DNA of 64,000 nt from Azoarcus sp. Its GTDB lineage: Bacteria; Pseudomonadota; Gammaproteobacteria; Burkholderiales; Rhodocyclaceae. Numbering within the stretch: position 1 is the stretch's first letter; each line of letters opens with the position of its first letter. Positions 28,635-37,447 of the stretch are shown here, piece after piece. Under the pieces are notes generated by a model. It ran no database searches. It saw only the letters and a list, made by a program, of their open reading frames with translations, and was not told the origin of the DNA. The position numbers were made by a program, and so were the translations under genes. The stretch is taken from positions 16,305 to 80,304 of the forward strand of contig JAIRXQ010000003.1 in assembly GCA_031268195.1 (NCBI GenBank), given 5' to 3'.

Positions 28635-29845
28635 GCAGCCGCTTCCGTTATCGCGCCTGTGACGCGCACGGCCACATCGTGCGCGGCGAGCTCGATGCCG
28701 AACACGCGGCCGAACTCGAAGCGCACTTGCGCACACGCGGGCTGGAAGCGCTGCACATCGAGGCGCGCCCGGCGCGGGTGCGCGTCTGGCCGGGCGCGGG
28801 CCGCATGCCGCGACGGGAATTGATCCACTTTTGTTTTCACCTCGAACAAATGTTCAGCGCCGGCGTGCCGATTCTCGATGCATTGGCCGACTTTGCCGCC
28901 GCGCCCGAAGCGCACGCGGGCATGCGCGCCATCGCCGCCGATCTGCGCGCCGGGATCGAGCGCGGACAGCCGCTCTCGGAGGCCATGAACGCACATCCGC
29001 GCACCTTCGATGAGGTGTTTCGCGGCCTGCTGCGCGCGGGCGAAGCAACCGGCGACCTCGCCCCGGCGCTGCGCCAGATCGCCGCCGATCTCACCCGCGC
29101 CGACGAACTGCGGGCACAGGCGCGCAAAGCCGCCATCTATCCGCTCGCCGTCGGCGCGGTGTTGAGCATCGCGGTCGCCGTGGCGCTCACACAAGTCGTG
29201 CCGCAAGTCGCCACGCTCTTTCGCGGCAACGGCGCAACCCTGCCGCACTCGACGCGCGCCTTGATCGCGACCGCCGATTGGCTCGCCGCCTATGGTTGGT
29301 CGCTGCCTCTGGCGTACGCGGCCAGCGCCGCGAGCATCGCCACGGCAGCGGCGCGACACGAAGGGTTTCGCCTGCGCCTGCACGCCCTGTCACTGCGTCT
29401 GCCGCTCGTCGGGCCGATTCGCCGCCGGCTCGCGCTCGCCCGCACCGCGAGCCTTTTTGCCATGCTCTACGCCAGCGGCATCACGGTGATCGACGCGCTC
29501 GCCAGCGCCGCGCGCGCCACGCCGAATCTGCTCATTCGCACCGGCATCGAAGCTGCCGGCGCGCACATCGCCGCCGGGCAAGGCATCGCCAACGCCTTCG
29601 AGTCTACGGGACTGTTCCCACCCCTCGTCACGCGCATGCTGAAAGTCGGCGAGCAAACCGGGCGGCTCGACCACGCCCTCGGCCAGCTCGCCTACTTCTA
29701 CGAGCGCGACGCGCGCGACGCCATCGAACGCCTGCAAGCGAGCATCGAGCCTGCGCTCACCGTGCTCATGGGCTTGTTGATGCTGTGGATCGCGCTCGCC
29801 GTACTCTGCCCGATTTATGACATCATCACCAGCCTGCCACTCTGA
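28631..29845 (+). CDS. GspF/PilC-type inner-membrane platform protein
   Basis: A 404-residue polytopic platform protein with an N-terminal cytosolic segment (RFRYRACDAHGHIVRGELDA) and two repeated T2SSF domains (FCFHLEQMFSAGVPILDAL and LALARTASLFAMLYASGITVIDAL), each followed by transmembrane helices, the last ending ALTVLMGLLMLWIALAVL. It anchors the assembly ATPase and pilin-extraction machinery. The start ATG overlaps the ATPase stop; a longer open frame extends far upstream through the ATPase gene but is a shadow. Confidence 0.92.
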   Translation: MSSRFRYRACDAHGHIVRGELDAEHAAELEAHLRTRGLEALHIEARPARVRVWPGAGRMPRRELIHFCFHLEQMFSAGVPILDALADFAAAPEAHAGMRAIAADLRAGIERGQPLSEAMNAHPRTFDEVFRGLLRAGEATGDLAPALRQIAADLTRADELRAQARKAAIYPLAVGAVLSIAVAVALTQVVPQVATLFRGNGATLPHSTRALIATADWLAAYGWSLPLAYAASAASIATAAARHEGFRLRLHALSLRLPLVGPIRRRLALARTASLFAMLYASGITVIDALASAARATPNLLIRTGIEAAGAHIAAGQGIANAFESTGLFPPLVTRMLKVGEQTGRLDHALGQLAYFYERDARDAIERLQASIEPALTVLMGLLMLWIALAVLCPIYDIITSLPL

Positions 29846-29853
29846 AGCGCACG

Positions 29854-31278
29854 ATGGAACACGCCCTCGTCATCGACCGCCACGGACTCGCCATCTGGCG
29901 ACATGCTCGCGAGGACCTCGCGCGCGAATGCCAGCTTGCCGCCGATGATGGCGAAGCGCCCGCCAGGCTCGTGCATTGGGCCCGCGCCGCGCGACGCCGC
30001 TGCACGCTGATCGCGGATCTCGCCGACGAGCGCCACGCGCTCGAACGCCTGCCGCGCATCTCGCCCGCCGACCGCCGCCTGTTGATCCGCCGCCGCCTGA
30101 ACGAACACTTCCCGGACAGCGCCCTGACCAGCGCCCGCCCGCTGCCTGCCAGTGCGGCAGACGGCCCGTTCCGGCCCGTACTGCTCGCGGCGCTCACCCG
30201 GCCGCGGCAAATCGCGCCCTGGCTGGAAGCCCTTGCCGAAGCGGGCGCGCACGGCCACATCGAGGTGCGTTGCCTCACCAGCGTGCCTTTTTTGCTCGAA
30301 CGCTGGTATCGCCGCCAGCGCACGCTGCCCGCGCACGCCTTGCTGCTCGCGCCCGGCGCGGGCGGGATGCGGCTGGCTTTTTTCCGCCAACGCCGACTCG
30401 TCTTCTCGCGCATCATCCCGGCGCGCGAGAAGACGCTGGCCGCAAACCTGCCAGCCTACCGCGACGAACTCGCACAAACCCTGGCGTGGCTCGCCGCACA
30501 ACGCCTGTGCAACGGGCCGCCCCCCATCCGCGTCCTGGCCGGAGCCGCCGAGCTGCCATCGTTGCGCGAATTGAGCCTCGATCCGCATGGCGGCGACATC
30601 GACTTCATCGACCTCGCCCCGCATCTGCCGGCAGTCCACGGCACGGCGCCGGACATCCTGCCGCTGGCGCTGCGCGAAGCGCGGCGGCACGGCACGCTCG
30701 GGCAATACGCCTGCCCGCCACTGCAATCCGCGCGCCGCCTCGTCCGCGCCCGGCAGGCGATCATCGCCGCCACCGTCGTCCTCTCCGGCGCGGCTCTCGC
30801 GGCAAGCGCATGCGATCTGATCGACGCCAACGAGATGCACGGCAAGCTCGTCCAGCTCGAAACCCGGCAACGTGCGCAACAAAGCGAAATCGCCGCCCTG
30901 GCAGCAAGCGCCCGCGCCGCGCCGGACGCGGCCATGCTCGCACGCGAGCTCCCGGCGGCCGAACACCTCGCCCACGCCCCGGCCATCGCGCCCGCAGCCG
31001 TGCTACAGGCAATCGCCGATGCCCTGGCCGCGACGCCGTGGGCACGGCTCGATGCGCTCGCATGGTCGCCCACGCCGGAAGCCGCCGTCGAGATCGAACT
31101 GGAAATCGGCTTCGGCCCCGACGCCCCCGCGCCGCAAACCGCCGCCGACATGCTGGCCGCACACTGGCGGCAACAGCACGACACAACGCCGCGCACCCGG
31201 ACCGACTCCGCCGCGAACCGCCTGTTTTTCACCGCAACGCTCGCCACGGCCACGCTACCGCGCAAGGATGCGCCATGA
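29854..31278 (+). CDS. GspL/PilM-like assembly protein
   Basis: A 474-residue protein. The N-terminal half (MEHALVIDRHGLAIWRH, RCTLIADLADERHALERLP, PADRRLLIRRRLNEHF) looks like an actin-like cytoplasmic domain as in GspL, PilM or MshI; it is followed by one transmembrane helix near 301-323 (IIAATVVLSGAALAASACDL) and a periplasmic domain with a coiled-coil start. That is the GspL or fused PilM-PilN layout. It couples the ATPase to the periplasmic alignment complex. Family assignment comes from topology and position, not strong motifs. It starts 8 nt after the gspF-like gene. Confidence 0.65.
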   Translation: MEHALVIDRHGLAIWRHAREDLARECQLAADDGEAPARLVHWARAARRRCTLIADLADERHALERLPRISPADRRLLIRRRLNEHFPDSALTSARPLPASAADGPFRPVLLAALTRPRQIAPWLEALAEAGAHGHIEVRCLTSVPFLLERWYRRQRTLPAHALLLAPGAGGMRLAFFRQRRLVFSRIIPAREKTLAANLPAYRDELAQTLAWLAAQRLCNGPPPIRVLAGAAELPSLRELSLDPHGGDIDFIDLAPHLPAVHGTAPDILPLALREARRHGTLGQYACPPLQSARRLVRARQAIIAATVVLSGAALAASACDLIDANEMHGKLVQLETRQRAQQSEIAALAASARAAPDAAMLARELPAAEHLAHAPAIAPAAVLQAIADALAATPWARLDALAWSPTPEAAVEIELEIGFGPDAPAPQTAADMLAAHWRQQHDTTPRTRTDSAANRLFFTATLATATLPRKDAP

Positions 31279-31874
31279 CGCGGCCCCGATGCGCCTTCGC
31301 CGCTGTGCCCGTGCCGCTCCGCCGTCCGCTCCGGGTGTGCGCCCTCGCACTCGCCGGCACGCTTTGCCTCTGGCTCGCCGCCGCCACGCAATGGACCGCC
31401 GCCGAGATCGCCTTGCACGCCGCGCGCACGGCGGCGCAAAAAACCTCAGCGCAACTGAGCGCCCTGCGCAGCGCCGCGAACGCACACCAGGCGCTCATGC
31501 AACGCCTTGCCGATCTCCGCGCCGCGCTGCCGCCGCGCTCCGCCGCCGCCCGCAACTGGGAAGGTCTGGCCAACCGGCTGGCAGCGGACACACGCATCGC
31601 CAAAGTGACCTTGCACGCACAAGACAGCCCGACAGCACGTCCCCCACCCGCGCAGCTGCCGGGACTCGACATCCAGCATCTACAGATCGACGCCCATTTG
31701 TTGCACGAAGAAACCCTGCTGGCGCTCGATGCCGCGCTCATGGACACATCCGAACGCGTCATCCCCGCCGGATGCGCGCTACGCCGCGATGCCGGGGCCG
31801 CACCCCTGCATCTGCGCGCGCATTGCGAGTACGACTGGATCGCGTTCACCCCCGATACGGAGGCCGCGCCATGA
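31275..31874 (+). CDS. GspM/PilO-like bitopic assembly protein
   Basis: A 199-residue protein with a short cytoplasmic N-terminus, one transmembrane helix (LRVCALALAGTLCLWLAAAT, about 17-37), a coiled coil (AAEIALHAARTAAQKTSAQLSALRSA) and a small periplasmic domain. This is the topology of GspM or PilO, which pair with the L/N component. It overlaps both neighbours by ATGA. No sequence motif alone would identify it; position after the L-like protein drives the call. Confidence 0.6.
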   Translation: MTRPRCAFAAVPVPLRRPLRVCALALAGTLCLWLAAATQWTAAEIALHAARTAAQKTSAQLSALRSAANAHQALMQRLADLRAALPPRSAAARNWEGLANRLAADTRIAKVTLHAQDSPTARPPPAQLPGLDIQHLQIDAHLLHEETLLALDAALMDTSERVIPAGCALRRDAGAAPLHLRAHCEYDWIAFTPDTEAAP

Positions 31875-32242
31875 AAGCGCGCCGGTTTCTTTTCCCGTTG
31901 CTGGCGGCGCTGACGCTGGATGCGGCATCCGCCGCGCCACCTGCCACGCTCAGCGGACGGCTGTTCTTCTCCGCCGCCGAGCGCCGGGAGATGGAAGCGC
32001 CGCCCAAACCCGCGCCGAAAATGCTCACATTCGCCGCCGCCGCGCCGCGCCGGTACGACGGCGCGCTGTGGCGCGACGGGCGCATCGTCGCGCTCTGGTT
32101 CGACGGTACCGAAACCCGGCCCGCCCGCGTCCCGGCGATCCGCCTGCACGGCGACAGACCCGCCACGGCGCACGGCGGACGTAGCGAACCGTTGCTCCCT
32201 GGCGCCTCATGGCCGCCAGCCGCGCGCGGAACACGGCCATGA
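31871..32242 (+). CDS. small periplasmic PilP-like pilus assembly protein
   Basis: A 123-residue protein with a signal peptide (RRFLFPLLAALTLDAASA, then APPATL), a short linker including ERREMEAPPKPAP, and a beta-rich C-terminal half (YDGALWRDGRIVALWFDG, then ARVPAIRLHGD). PilP and GspC-type proteins combine such a proline linker with a small beta domain contacting the secretin. The call is positional. ATGA overlaps at both ends keep it in the coupled chain. Confidence 0.5.
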   Translation: MKARRFLFPLLAALTLDAASAAPPATLSGRLFFSAAERREMEAPPKPAPKMLTFAAAAPRRYDGALWRDGRIVALWFDGTETRPARVPAIRLHGDRPATAHGGRSEPLLPGASWPPAARGTRP

Positions 32243-33519
32243 GGCGCTGTCGCGCTCACCCGCGCCGCACCCGTGGCAGCACACTGCTGGCCATCATCGT
32301 ACTGTTGTTGCTCGCATCCGCCGCCGCGCTCGCCAGCGCCGCTCATCTCGCACAACGAGCCCATCGCCACGCGGAAACAGACGCCGCCGCCCTGCTCGCC
32401 GCCGCCAAAACCGCACTCATCGGCTACGCCGTCGCCTACCCGGAAACACATCCCGGCCACGACGCAGGCTACCTGCCGTGCCCCGACACCGCCAACACCG
32501 GCTCGACGGCCATCGGCGCCTGTCATGAGCGCGGCCACGGCGCGCTCGGCCGCTTGCCCTATCGCACGCTGGGCTTGCCGATCCCGGGCGATGGCGCCAA
32601 CCCCTGCCTGTGGTACGCGGTATCCGGCAGCTTCAAACACAATCCCAAAGCGCAGACGCTCAACTGGGACAGCCCCGGACAGTTCGAAATCATCGACAGC
32701 GCCGGCCGCGTGCTGGGCGGTGACGGACACTCCGCCGTCGTGGCGCTGTTCGCGCCGGGCGCGGCCTCGCCTGGACAAAACCGCCCGCCCGCCGCCGATA
32801 CCGTGGGCGCGCAACGCTGTCCGGGCAGTGCCAGCGCCGCCGCCGACCTGCCCGCCTTTCTCGAACCGCCTTACGGCATCGATCTCGTGGGCGAGGTAAG
32901 CATCATCCACGGCCTGCCGGGATCAGGCGTCAACGACATCGCCGCATGGCTCACCGTCGACGAAGTGTTCACCGCCATCCGGCAACGGCCCGATTTTTCC
33001 GCCCGGCTCGATGGCGTGCTCGATGCCGCCGCCACCGCGCTGCGCGCGCAGCTCGATGCGCCGCCGCCTCCCGACGGCTCGCCCACCTTTCTCGATATCT
33101 ACGCCGAAACCACTTTCGCCAACCGCGCCCAGGGACGCCTGCCCGCCGCCGCCGAACTCGGCATCGAACCGGCATGGCAAGCGATTTACGACAACTGGCG
33201 CGACCAGTTGCGTTTCGTTGCCTGTGCCGACGGCCATGCCTGCCTGACGGCGACACTGGCCGAGTCCTCCGTCTCCCCTGCCCTCGCCGCGCCGGAGCAC
33301 TGCCGCGCCCTCGTGCTGTTCGGCGGCGAACGCTTACGCGGTGAGCGCCCGCAGCGCCGTCGCAGCGAAGCCGAGCGCGCCGATCCGGCGCAATACCTCG
33401 AAGGCGGCAACCTGGCGAGCTTCACCCACGGTGCGGGCGACTACGCGGGCTTTCGCCATTACGCCATCGCCGCGCCCGATGCCCCCGCCCACGAAGACCT
33501 GCTGCGATGCGTTCCATGA
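32239..33519 (+). CDS. large pilin-like protein with LPCP/RTLGLP domain
   Basis: A 426-residue protein with a basic N-terminus, then GSTLLAIIVLLLLASAAALASAA, a pilin-like hydrophobic helix similar to PilX/GspK-type minor pilins though lacking the canonical GFTLxE box. The periplasmic part has ALIGYAVAYPETH, LPCPDTANTGS and LPYRTLGLPIPGDG, followed by a long domain with paired cysteines. The next gene carries the same LPCP...RTLGLP block, so the two are related. ATG 32239 overlaps the previous stop by ATGA; a start at 32209 is possible but less coupled. Likely a minor pilin or pseudopilin. Confidence 0.65.
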   Translation: MRRCRAHPRRTRGSTLLAIIVLLLLASAAALASAAHLAQRAHRHAETDAAALLAAAKTALIGYAVAYPETHPGHDAGYLPCPDTANTGSTAIGACHERGHGALGRLPYRTLGLPIPGDGANPCLWYAVSGSFKHNPKAQTLNWDSPGQFEIIDSAGRVLGGDGHSAVVALFAPGAASPGQNRPPAADTVGAQRCPGSASAAADLPAFLEPPYGIDLVGEVSIIHGLPGSGVNDIAAWLTVDEVFTAIRQRPDFSARLDGVLDAAATALRAQLDAPPPPDGSPTFLDIYAETTFANRAQGRLPAAAELGIEPAWQAIYDNWRDQLRFVACADGHACLTATLAESSVSPALAAPEHCRALVLFGGERLRGERPQRRRSEAERADPAQYLEGGNLASFTHGAGDYAGFRHYAIAAPDAPAHEDLLRCVP

Positions 33520-34130
33520 AGAATATCGCCCGCGGGCGCGGCTTCTCGCTCATCGAGCTGGCGCTCGTCCTCGCCATACTCGGTCTGCTCAGCAGCGCGC
33601 TCGTCGCCCCGCTGGCGGCGCGCATCGAAGCCAGCCAGCGCCGCGAAGCCGACGCCATGCTCGATGACATTGCAAATGCGCTTGTCGGCTTCGCCCTGTT
33701 GCATCGCCGCCTACCCTGCCCAAGCGCCGGAGAGGGGCTCGAACAACCGCCGCCGTGCGCGTTTGCGGCAGACAACCTGCTGCCCTGGCGCACGCTCGGC
33801 CTGCCGCAAAGTGACCCGTGGGGCACGCCTTGGCGCTATCGGCCCGACGGCAATTTCAGCGCCGCCACGATCACGCTCACCACCGAACCCGGCAGCGCCA
33901 TCAAAGTCGCGGATCACGCCGGAACACTGTTGACCACGAGCCATTCCCGCGTCGTCGCCATCATCTATTCTTTCGGTCCCAACCGCCACGCCGATGGAGG
34001 CAACGCCAGCGCCGCCGCGAGCGCGCCCACCTTCGAGGGGGGAGAACCGGCGGCCACATTCGATGACCGCCTGCGCTGGCTCGGCCATTACACCCTCGTC
34101 GCCCGCCTCGCCCAGAGCGGACGACTGTAA
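33516..34130 (+). CDS. prepilin-type protein (type IV pilin-like, LPCP/RTLGLP domain)
   Basis: A 204-residue prepilin with a textbook class III signal: short basic leader MKNIARGRG then FSLIELALVLAILGLLSSALVAPL, cleaved before Phe with Glu at +5. The globular part carries LVGFALLHRRLPCPSAG and LPWRTLGLPQSDPWGTPWRY, the block shared with the preceding large protein. ATG 33516 overlaps the upstream stop by ATGA; ATG 33507 is an in-frame alternative. A prepilin peptidase is needed but not encoded here. Confidence 0.85.
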   Translation: MKNIARGRGFSLIELALVLAILGLLSSALVAPLAARIEASQRREADAMLDDIANALVGFALLHRRLPCPSAGEGLEQPPPCAFAADNLLPWRTLGLPQSDPWGTPWRYRPDGNFSAATITLTTEPGSAIKVADHAGTLLTTSHSRVVAIIYSFGPNRHADGGNASAAASAPTFEGGEPAATFDDRLRWLGHYTLVARLAQSGRL

Positions 34131-34172
34131 CCGCCACGACCTTTTCATCGCACCACACGCAAGGAGATTCCC

Positions 34173-34811
34173 ATGCACAGGAAAGCAGCCGGTTTCACCC
34201 TCGTCGAAATTGCCATCGTCCTCGTCATCATCGGACTGCTGCTGAGCGGCGTCCTCAAAGGGCAAGAACTCATCAACAGCGCCAAGGTAAAGAGTCTGGC
34301 GCAGGACTTCCGCACCGTTCCGGCATTCATCTACGCCTATCAGGACAAATTCCGCGCCCTGCCGGGGGACGACTCCCGCGCCGTCTCCCATCTTTGCGCC
34401 GCCGCGCCGGGCTGTACCGCCGCCGGCAACGCCAACGGCGCCATCGACGGCACCTGGGATTCCAGCGCCGCCGGCGACGAATCCACCCTGTTCTGGCAAC
34501 ACATTCGGCTGGCCAACCTCGCCAGCGGCCCGACCCAGATCACCGCCGCCGGTTTTTTGCCCGTCAACAGCGAGGGCGGGCGCATCGGCATCCAGTCGGC
34601 AGGCACGACCCCGCCGTTCGGTGTGCCCGGCAGCTACGCAATGTGCTCGGCGGGCATCGCGGGCAAGTTCGTCCGCCAACTCGACACGACGTTCGATGAC
34701 GGCAACCCCGAAACCGGCACGATGCGGGCAGGCACGAGCGCCACTGGCGCGCCGGTGGCCGAGGCCAGCCTCGTCGACGGCGCGGCTTACGTCGTCTGCC
34801 TCGGTGTGTAG
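34173..34811 (+). CDS. prepilin-type protein, probable (pseudo)pilin
   Basis: A 212-residue prepilin: leader MHRKAAG, then FTLVEIAIVLVIIGLLLSGVLKGQELI, with Glu at +5. The globular part has LAQDFRTVPAFIYAYQDKFRALPGDD, typical of bacterial pilins with a DUF1559/GspH-like body, and cysteine pairs (HLCAAAPGC). It is preceded by an AAGGAGA Shine-Dalgarno box (34160-34166) and a 42-nt gap, the only sizeable gap in the operon, suggesting stronger independent translation as expected for a major subunit. Confidence 0.85.
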   Translation: MHRKAAGFTLVEIAIVLVIIGLLLSGVLKGQELINSAKVKSLAQDFRTVPAFIYAYQDKFRALPGDDSRAVSHLCAAAPGCTAAGNANGAIDGTWDSSAAGDESTLFWQHIRLANLASGPTQITAAGFLPVNSEGGRIGIQSAGTTPPFGVPGSYAMCSAGIAGKFVRQLDTTFDDGNPETGTMRAGTSATGAPVAEASLVDGAAYVVCLGV

Positions 34812-35049
34812 GCGGCGTCGTTGGCGCTCGCAATGAGCCGAAAGATCGTGCCGTCGGCGCACGCCACTTGGTTTCGCACACGGGTCAAAGTACGAAGCGG
34901 ATGTGTACGAAGCAGATATGCGCGCCTCGATCGATTCATCAACCGAAGCACGCCCTCCTCCGGCAAGGGGAGGGTTGGAGAGAGAAAGGAGGGAAATCAT
35001 CGCCGGCGGCAGTTGAGTGTACAATCGGCGGCATTTCCGCTCATCCGTC

Positions 35050-36048
35050 ATGCGCACGAAACCAACCCCTCCGCCGTCTGCCCCCCGCGCCATCGCGCTT
35101 GGCCGTCGCGTGCTCGAAATCGAGGCAGCGGCGGTGGCGGCGCTTGCCGGGCGCCTGGACGAAGCCTTCGAGCGCGCCGTCGAGCTGATCCTGACCTGCA
35201 AAGGGCGCATCATCGTCAGCGGCATCGGCAAATCCGGCCACATCGCACGCAAGTTCGCGGCGACGCTGGCAAGCACCGGCACCCCCGCCTACTTTGTACA
35301 CGCGGCGGAAGCGGCGCACGGCGATCTCGGCATGATCGCCCCCGAAGACATCGTGATCGCCCTCTCCAATTCCGGCGCGAGCAGCGAACTGCTGGCCATC
35401 GTGCCCCAGGTGAAACGGCGCGGCGCGCGCCTGATCGCCATGACCGGCAACGCCGATTCGCCGCTCGCGTGCGAAGCGGACATCCACCTCGATGCCGCCG
35501 TGAGCGAGGAAGCCTGCCCGCTCAACCTCGCGCCCACCGCCAGCACCACGGCAGAGCTGGCGCTCTCCGATGCGCTTGCGGTGGCCTTGCTCGATGCGCG
35601 CGGCTTCGGAGAGGAAGATTTCGCGCGCTCGCATCCGGGCGGCCGTCTCGGACGGCGCCTGCTCACGCACGTCCGCGATGTGATGCGCCCGCTTGCCCGG
35701 TCGCCAGTGGTCGCGGGCGATGCCACACTCACCGAAGCCCTGCTTACGATGACGCACGGCGGCATGGGCATGACCGTGGCCGTCGGCCCGGACGGCAAAC
35801 CGGCGGGCATCTTCACCGACGGCGACCTGCGCCGCGCCCTGGAGAGCGGCCTCGATGTGCGCACGGCGCGCCTGTCGGATGTGCTCACACGCAATCCGCG
35901 CGGCGGCATCTCGCCCGCCGCGCTCGCGGTGGAAGCCGCCGAAATGATGGAACGCCTGCGCGTCAATCAACTACTGGTAATCGATGGCGCGGGCGTGCTC
36001 GTGGGCACGCTCGATACGCACGATCTCATGCAGGCCAAGGTCATCTGA
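35050..36048 (+). CDS. kdsD: arabinose-5-phosphate isomerase
   Basis: A 332-residue KdsD/KpsF enzyme: SIS isomerase domain (KGRIIVSGIGKSGHIARKFAATLASTGTPA, about 55-90, and SNSGASSEL) followed by two CBS domains (DVMRPLARSPVVAGDATLTEAL and LRVNQLLVIDGAGVLVGTLDTHDL). It converts ribulose-5-P to arabinose-5-P, the first step of Kdo synthesis for LPS. Start 35050 is favoured; 35017 is open in frame. The stop is followed at once by lptC (TGATG). The kdsC phosphatase gene usually found between kdsD and lptC is missing. Confidence 0.94.
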   Translation: MRTKPTPPPSAPRAIALGRRVLEIEAAAVAALAGRLDEAFERAVELILTCKGRIIVSGIGKSGHIARKFAATLASTGTPAYFVHAAEAAHGDLGMIAPEDIVIALSNSGASSELLAIVPQVKRRGARLIAMTGNADSPLACEADIHLDAAVSEEACPLNLAPTASTTAELALSDALAVALLDARGFGEEDFARSHPGGRLGRRLLTHVRDVMRPLARSPVVAGDATLTEALLTMTHGGMGMTVAVGPDGKPAGIFTDGDLRRALESGLDVRTARLSDVLTRNPRGGISPAALAVEAAEMMERLRVNQLLVIDGAGVLVGTLDTHDLMQAKVI

Positions 36049-36635
36049 TGCCCGGCACGCAGCTCGCCTACCGCCTTTATCCCGTGGTGATCGCGGCCCT
36101 GCTCGCGCTCGGCTCGATCTGGCTCGAACGCCTGACCCACGAAGAGGACGCTACACGCACCGACGTGGACGGCAGCACGCCCGATTTCACCGCGGATGGC
36201 GTACATGTCACCGGCTTTGCCGAAGATGGCGCGTTGCGCTACACCCTCGTCTCGCCGCACATGACGCACGTGCCGGATGCCGACCAAACGCAGCTCGAAC
36301 AGCCGCGCCTGCAATTGTTCACCCAGGGCCGCCGCGTCTGGGTCAGTGCCGACAGCGGCATCGTCGGCGCCAAGGGCACGCGCGTGGATTTCCACGGCAA
36401 CGTAAAAGCGGGGCGCGACGGCACGAGCGCGCGGGAAAGCGCATTGAACTTTTTCTCGGCGCAGCTCACGGTGTGGCCGGACGAACAGCGCGCCATGAGC
36501 AATGCGCCGGTGAAACTCGTCAAAGACGTCTCCACCATCACCGCCAACACGTTTTCCGCCGACAATGTGTTCGGCCTCATGAAGCTCTCCGGGAAGGTAC
36601 ACATGACCCTCCCCCGTAAAAAGAGGAATTCCTGA
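36048..36635 (+). CDS. lptC: LPS export protein LptC
   Basis: A 195-residue bitopic protein: N-terminal helix (YPVVIAALLALGSIWLERL) and a periplasmic beta-jellyroll domain with PDFTADGVHVTGFAEDGALRYTL and the terminal NTFSADNVFGLMKLSGKVH strands. LptC sits on the LptBFG transporter and passes LPS to LptA. The ATG shares one base with the kdsD stop and its own stop shares one base with lptA, so all three are translated in series. Confidence 0.92.
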   Translation: MPGTQLAYRLYPVVIAALLALGSIWLERLTHEEDATRTDVDGSTPDFTADGVHVTGFAEDGALRYTLVSPHMTHVPDADQTQLEQPRLQLFTQGRRVWVSADSGIVGAKGTRVDFHGNVKAGRDGTSARESALNFFSAQLTVWPDEQRAMSNAPVKLVKDVSTITANTFSADNVFGLMKLSGKVHMTLPRKKRNS

Positions 36636-37216
36636 TGCGCGCTCCCGCCGCCCCCGCTGCCGTCCTCATTGCGCTCGCGCTGGCCGTCCTGCCCGCCCGC
36701 GCACAGGAGCCCCCCGCCAGCAACCGCGATCTGCCGGTCGACATCGACGCCAACAAAGTCACTGTGGACGATCGCAACAAAATCCACACCTTCGAGGGCG
36801 GCGTCAAACTCACCCAGGGCACACTGACGATCAAGAGCGAAAAGCTGGTCGTCACCCAGGACGCCGACGGCTTCCACACCGGCGTCGCCACCGGCGGCAG
36901 CGGCGGGCTGGCCTCGTTCAACCAGAAGCGGGCGCGCGACGGCGCCGATGTCTACGGCGAGGCCGAGCGCATCGAATACAGCAGCCGCAGTGAGAAAGCC
37001 CGCCTGTTCAACCGCGCCCGCGTGCTGAGCGGCGGCGACAAAGTCAGCGGTCCGTTCATCGAATACGACGCCGTCACCGAGAACTACCTCGTCACCAACA
37101 CGGCCTCGCATGGCAGCGACGCGCCACCCGCACAGCAAGTGCACGTCACCATCCAGCCCAAGCGCAGCGACAAGGGCAACGACAAGCGCAGCACGAACGC
37201 GAACAAGCCCCGTTGA
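36635..37216 (+). CDS. lptA: LPS export protein LptA
   Basis: A 193-residue periplasmic protein with a signal peptide (AAVLIALALAVLPARAQ), then the OstA-like repeat DLPVDIDANKVTVDDRNKIHTFEGGVKL and VYGEAERIEYSSRSEKARLFNRARV. LptA polymerises to bridge LPS across the periplasm from LptC to LptD. The C-terminus is basic. The usual next gene, lptB, is absent here; a 337-nt gap and a phasin gene follow. Confidence 0.93.
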   Translation: MRAPAAPAAVLIALALAVLPARAQEPPASNRDLPVDIDANKVTVDDRNKIHTFEGGVKLTQGTLTIKSEKLVVTQDADGFHTGVATGGSGGLASFNQKRARDGADVYGEAERIEYSSRSEKARLFNRARVLSGGDKVSGPFIEYDAVTENYLVTNTASHGSDAPPAQQVHVTIQPKRSDKGNDKRSTNANKPR

Positions 37217-37380
37217 TCCATCGGTCATTGAGCGTTGATCGTCGTTGCATTTCCCGGGCGGGAAGCCGGAAGCCCGGCGAAAAACGATCAGCATGAAAAG
37301 GATATGCCACGAAGTGTGAAATAGTGCGCCTTTTTACGCCGCGAGCTGTCCCATAATGCGCGGACCGCGGCAGAGAGAAA

Positions 37381-37397
37381 TTTGTGCAGCGCACAAA
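37381..37397 (+). promoter_or_regulatory. palindromic operator upstream of phasin promoter
   Basis: TTTGTGC-AGC-GCACAAA is a perfect 7+7 inverted repeat with a 3-nt centre, ending 6 nt before the -35 box. TGC-rich palindromes next to phasin genes are known binding sites for the regulator PhaR; that identity is inferred from context. Confidence 0.55.
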
Positions 37398-37403
37398 AAA
37401 TTC

Positions 37404-37431
37404 TTGACAGCCTGAAAATTCAACATATAAT
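37404..37431 (+). promoter_or_regulatory. consensus sigma70 promoter of the phasin gene
   Basis: TTGACA (37404-37409) and TATAAT (37426-37431), both perfect consensus hexamers, separated by 16 nt. It is the strongest-looking promoter in the window and fits a phasin, which is usually a very abundant protein. Confidence 0.8.
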
Positions 37432-37447
37432 CGAGAAAAAATATTGG

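Noticed and set aside
26789..29845. 1018-codon open frame
   Set aside because: Only its last 404 codons (from 28631) are a gspF-like gene; the rest is a shadow of the secretin and ATPase genes.
34812..35049. small gene or repeat before kdsD
   Set aside because: The stretch has a GGGAGGG/CCCTCC-type inverted patch, common in intergenic DNA of high-GC genomes, but no protein-like frame or RNA motif.
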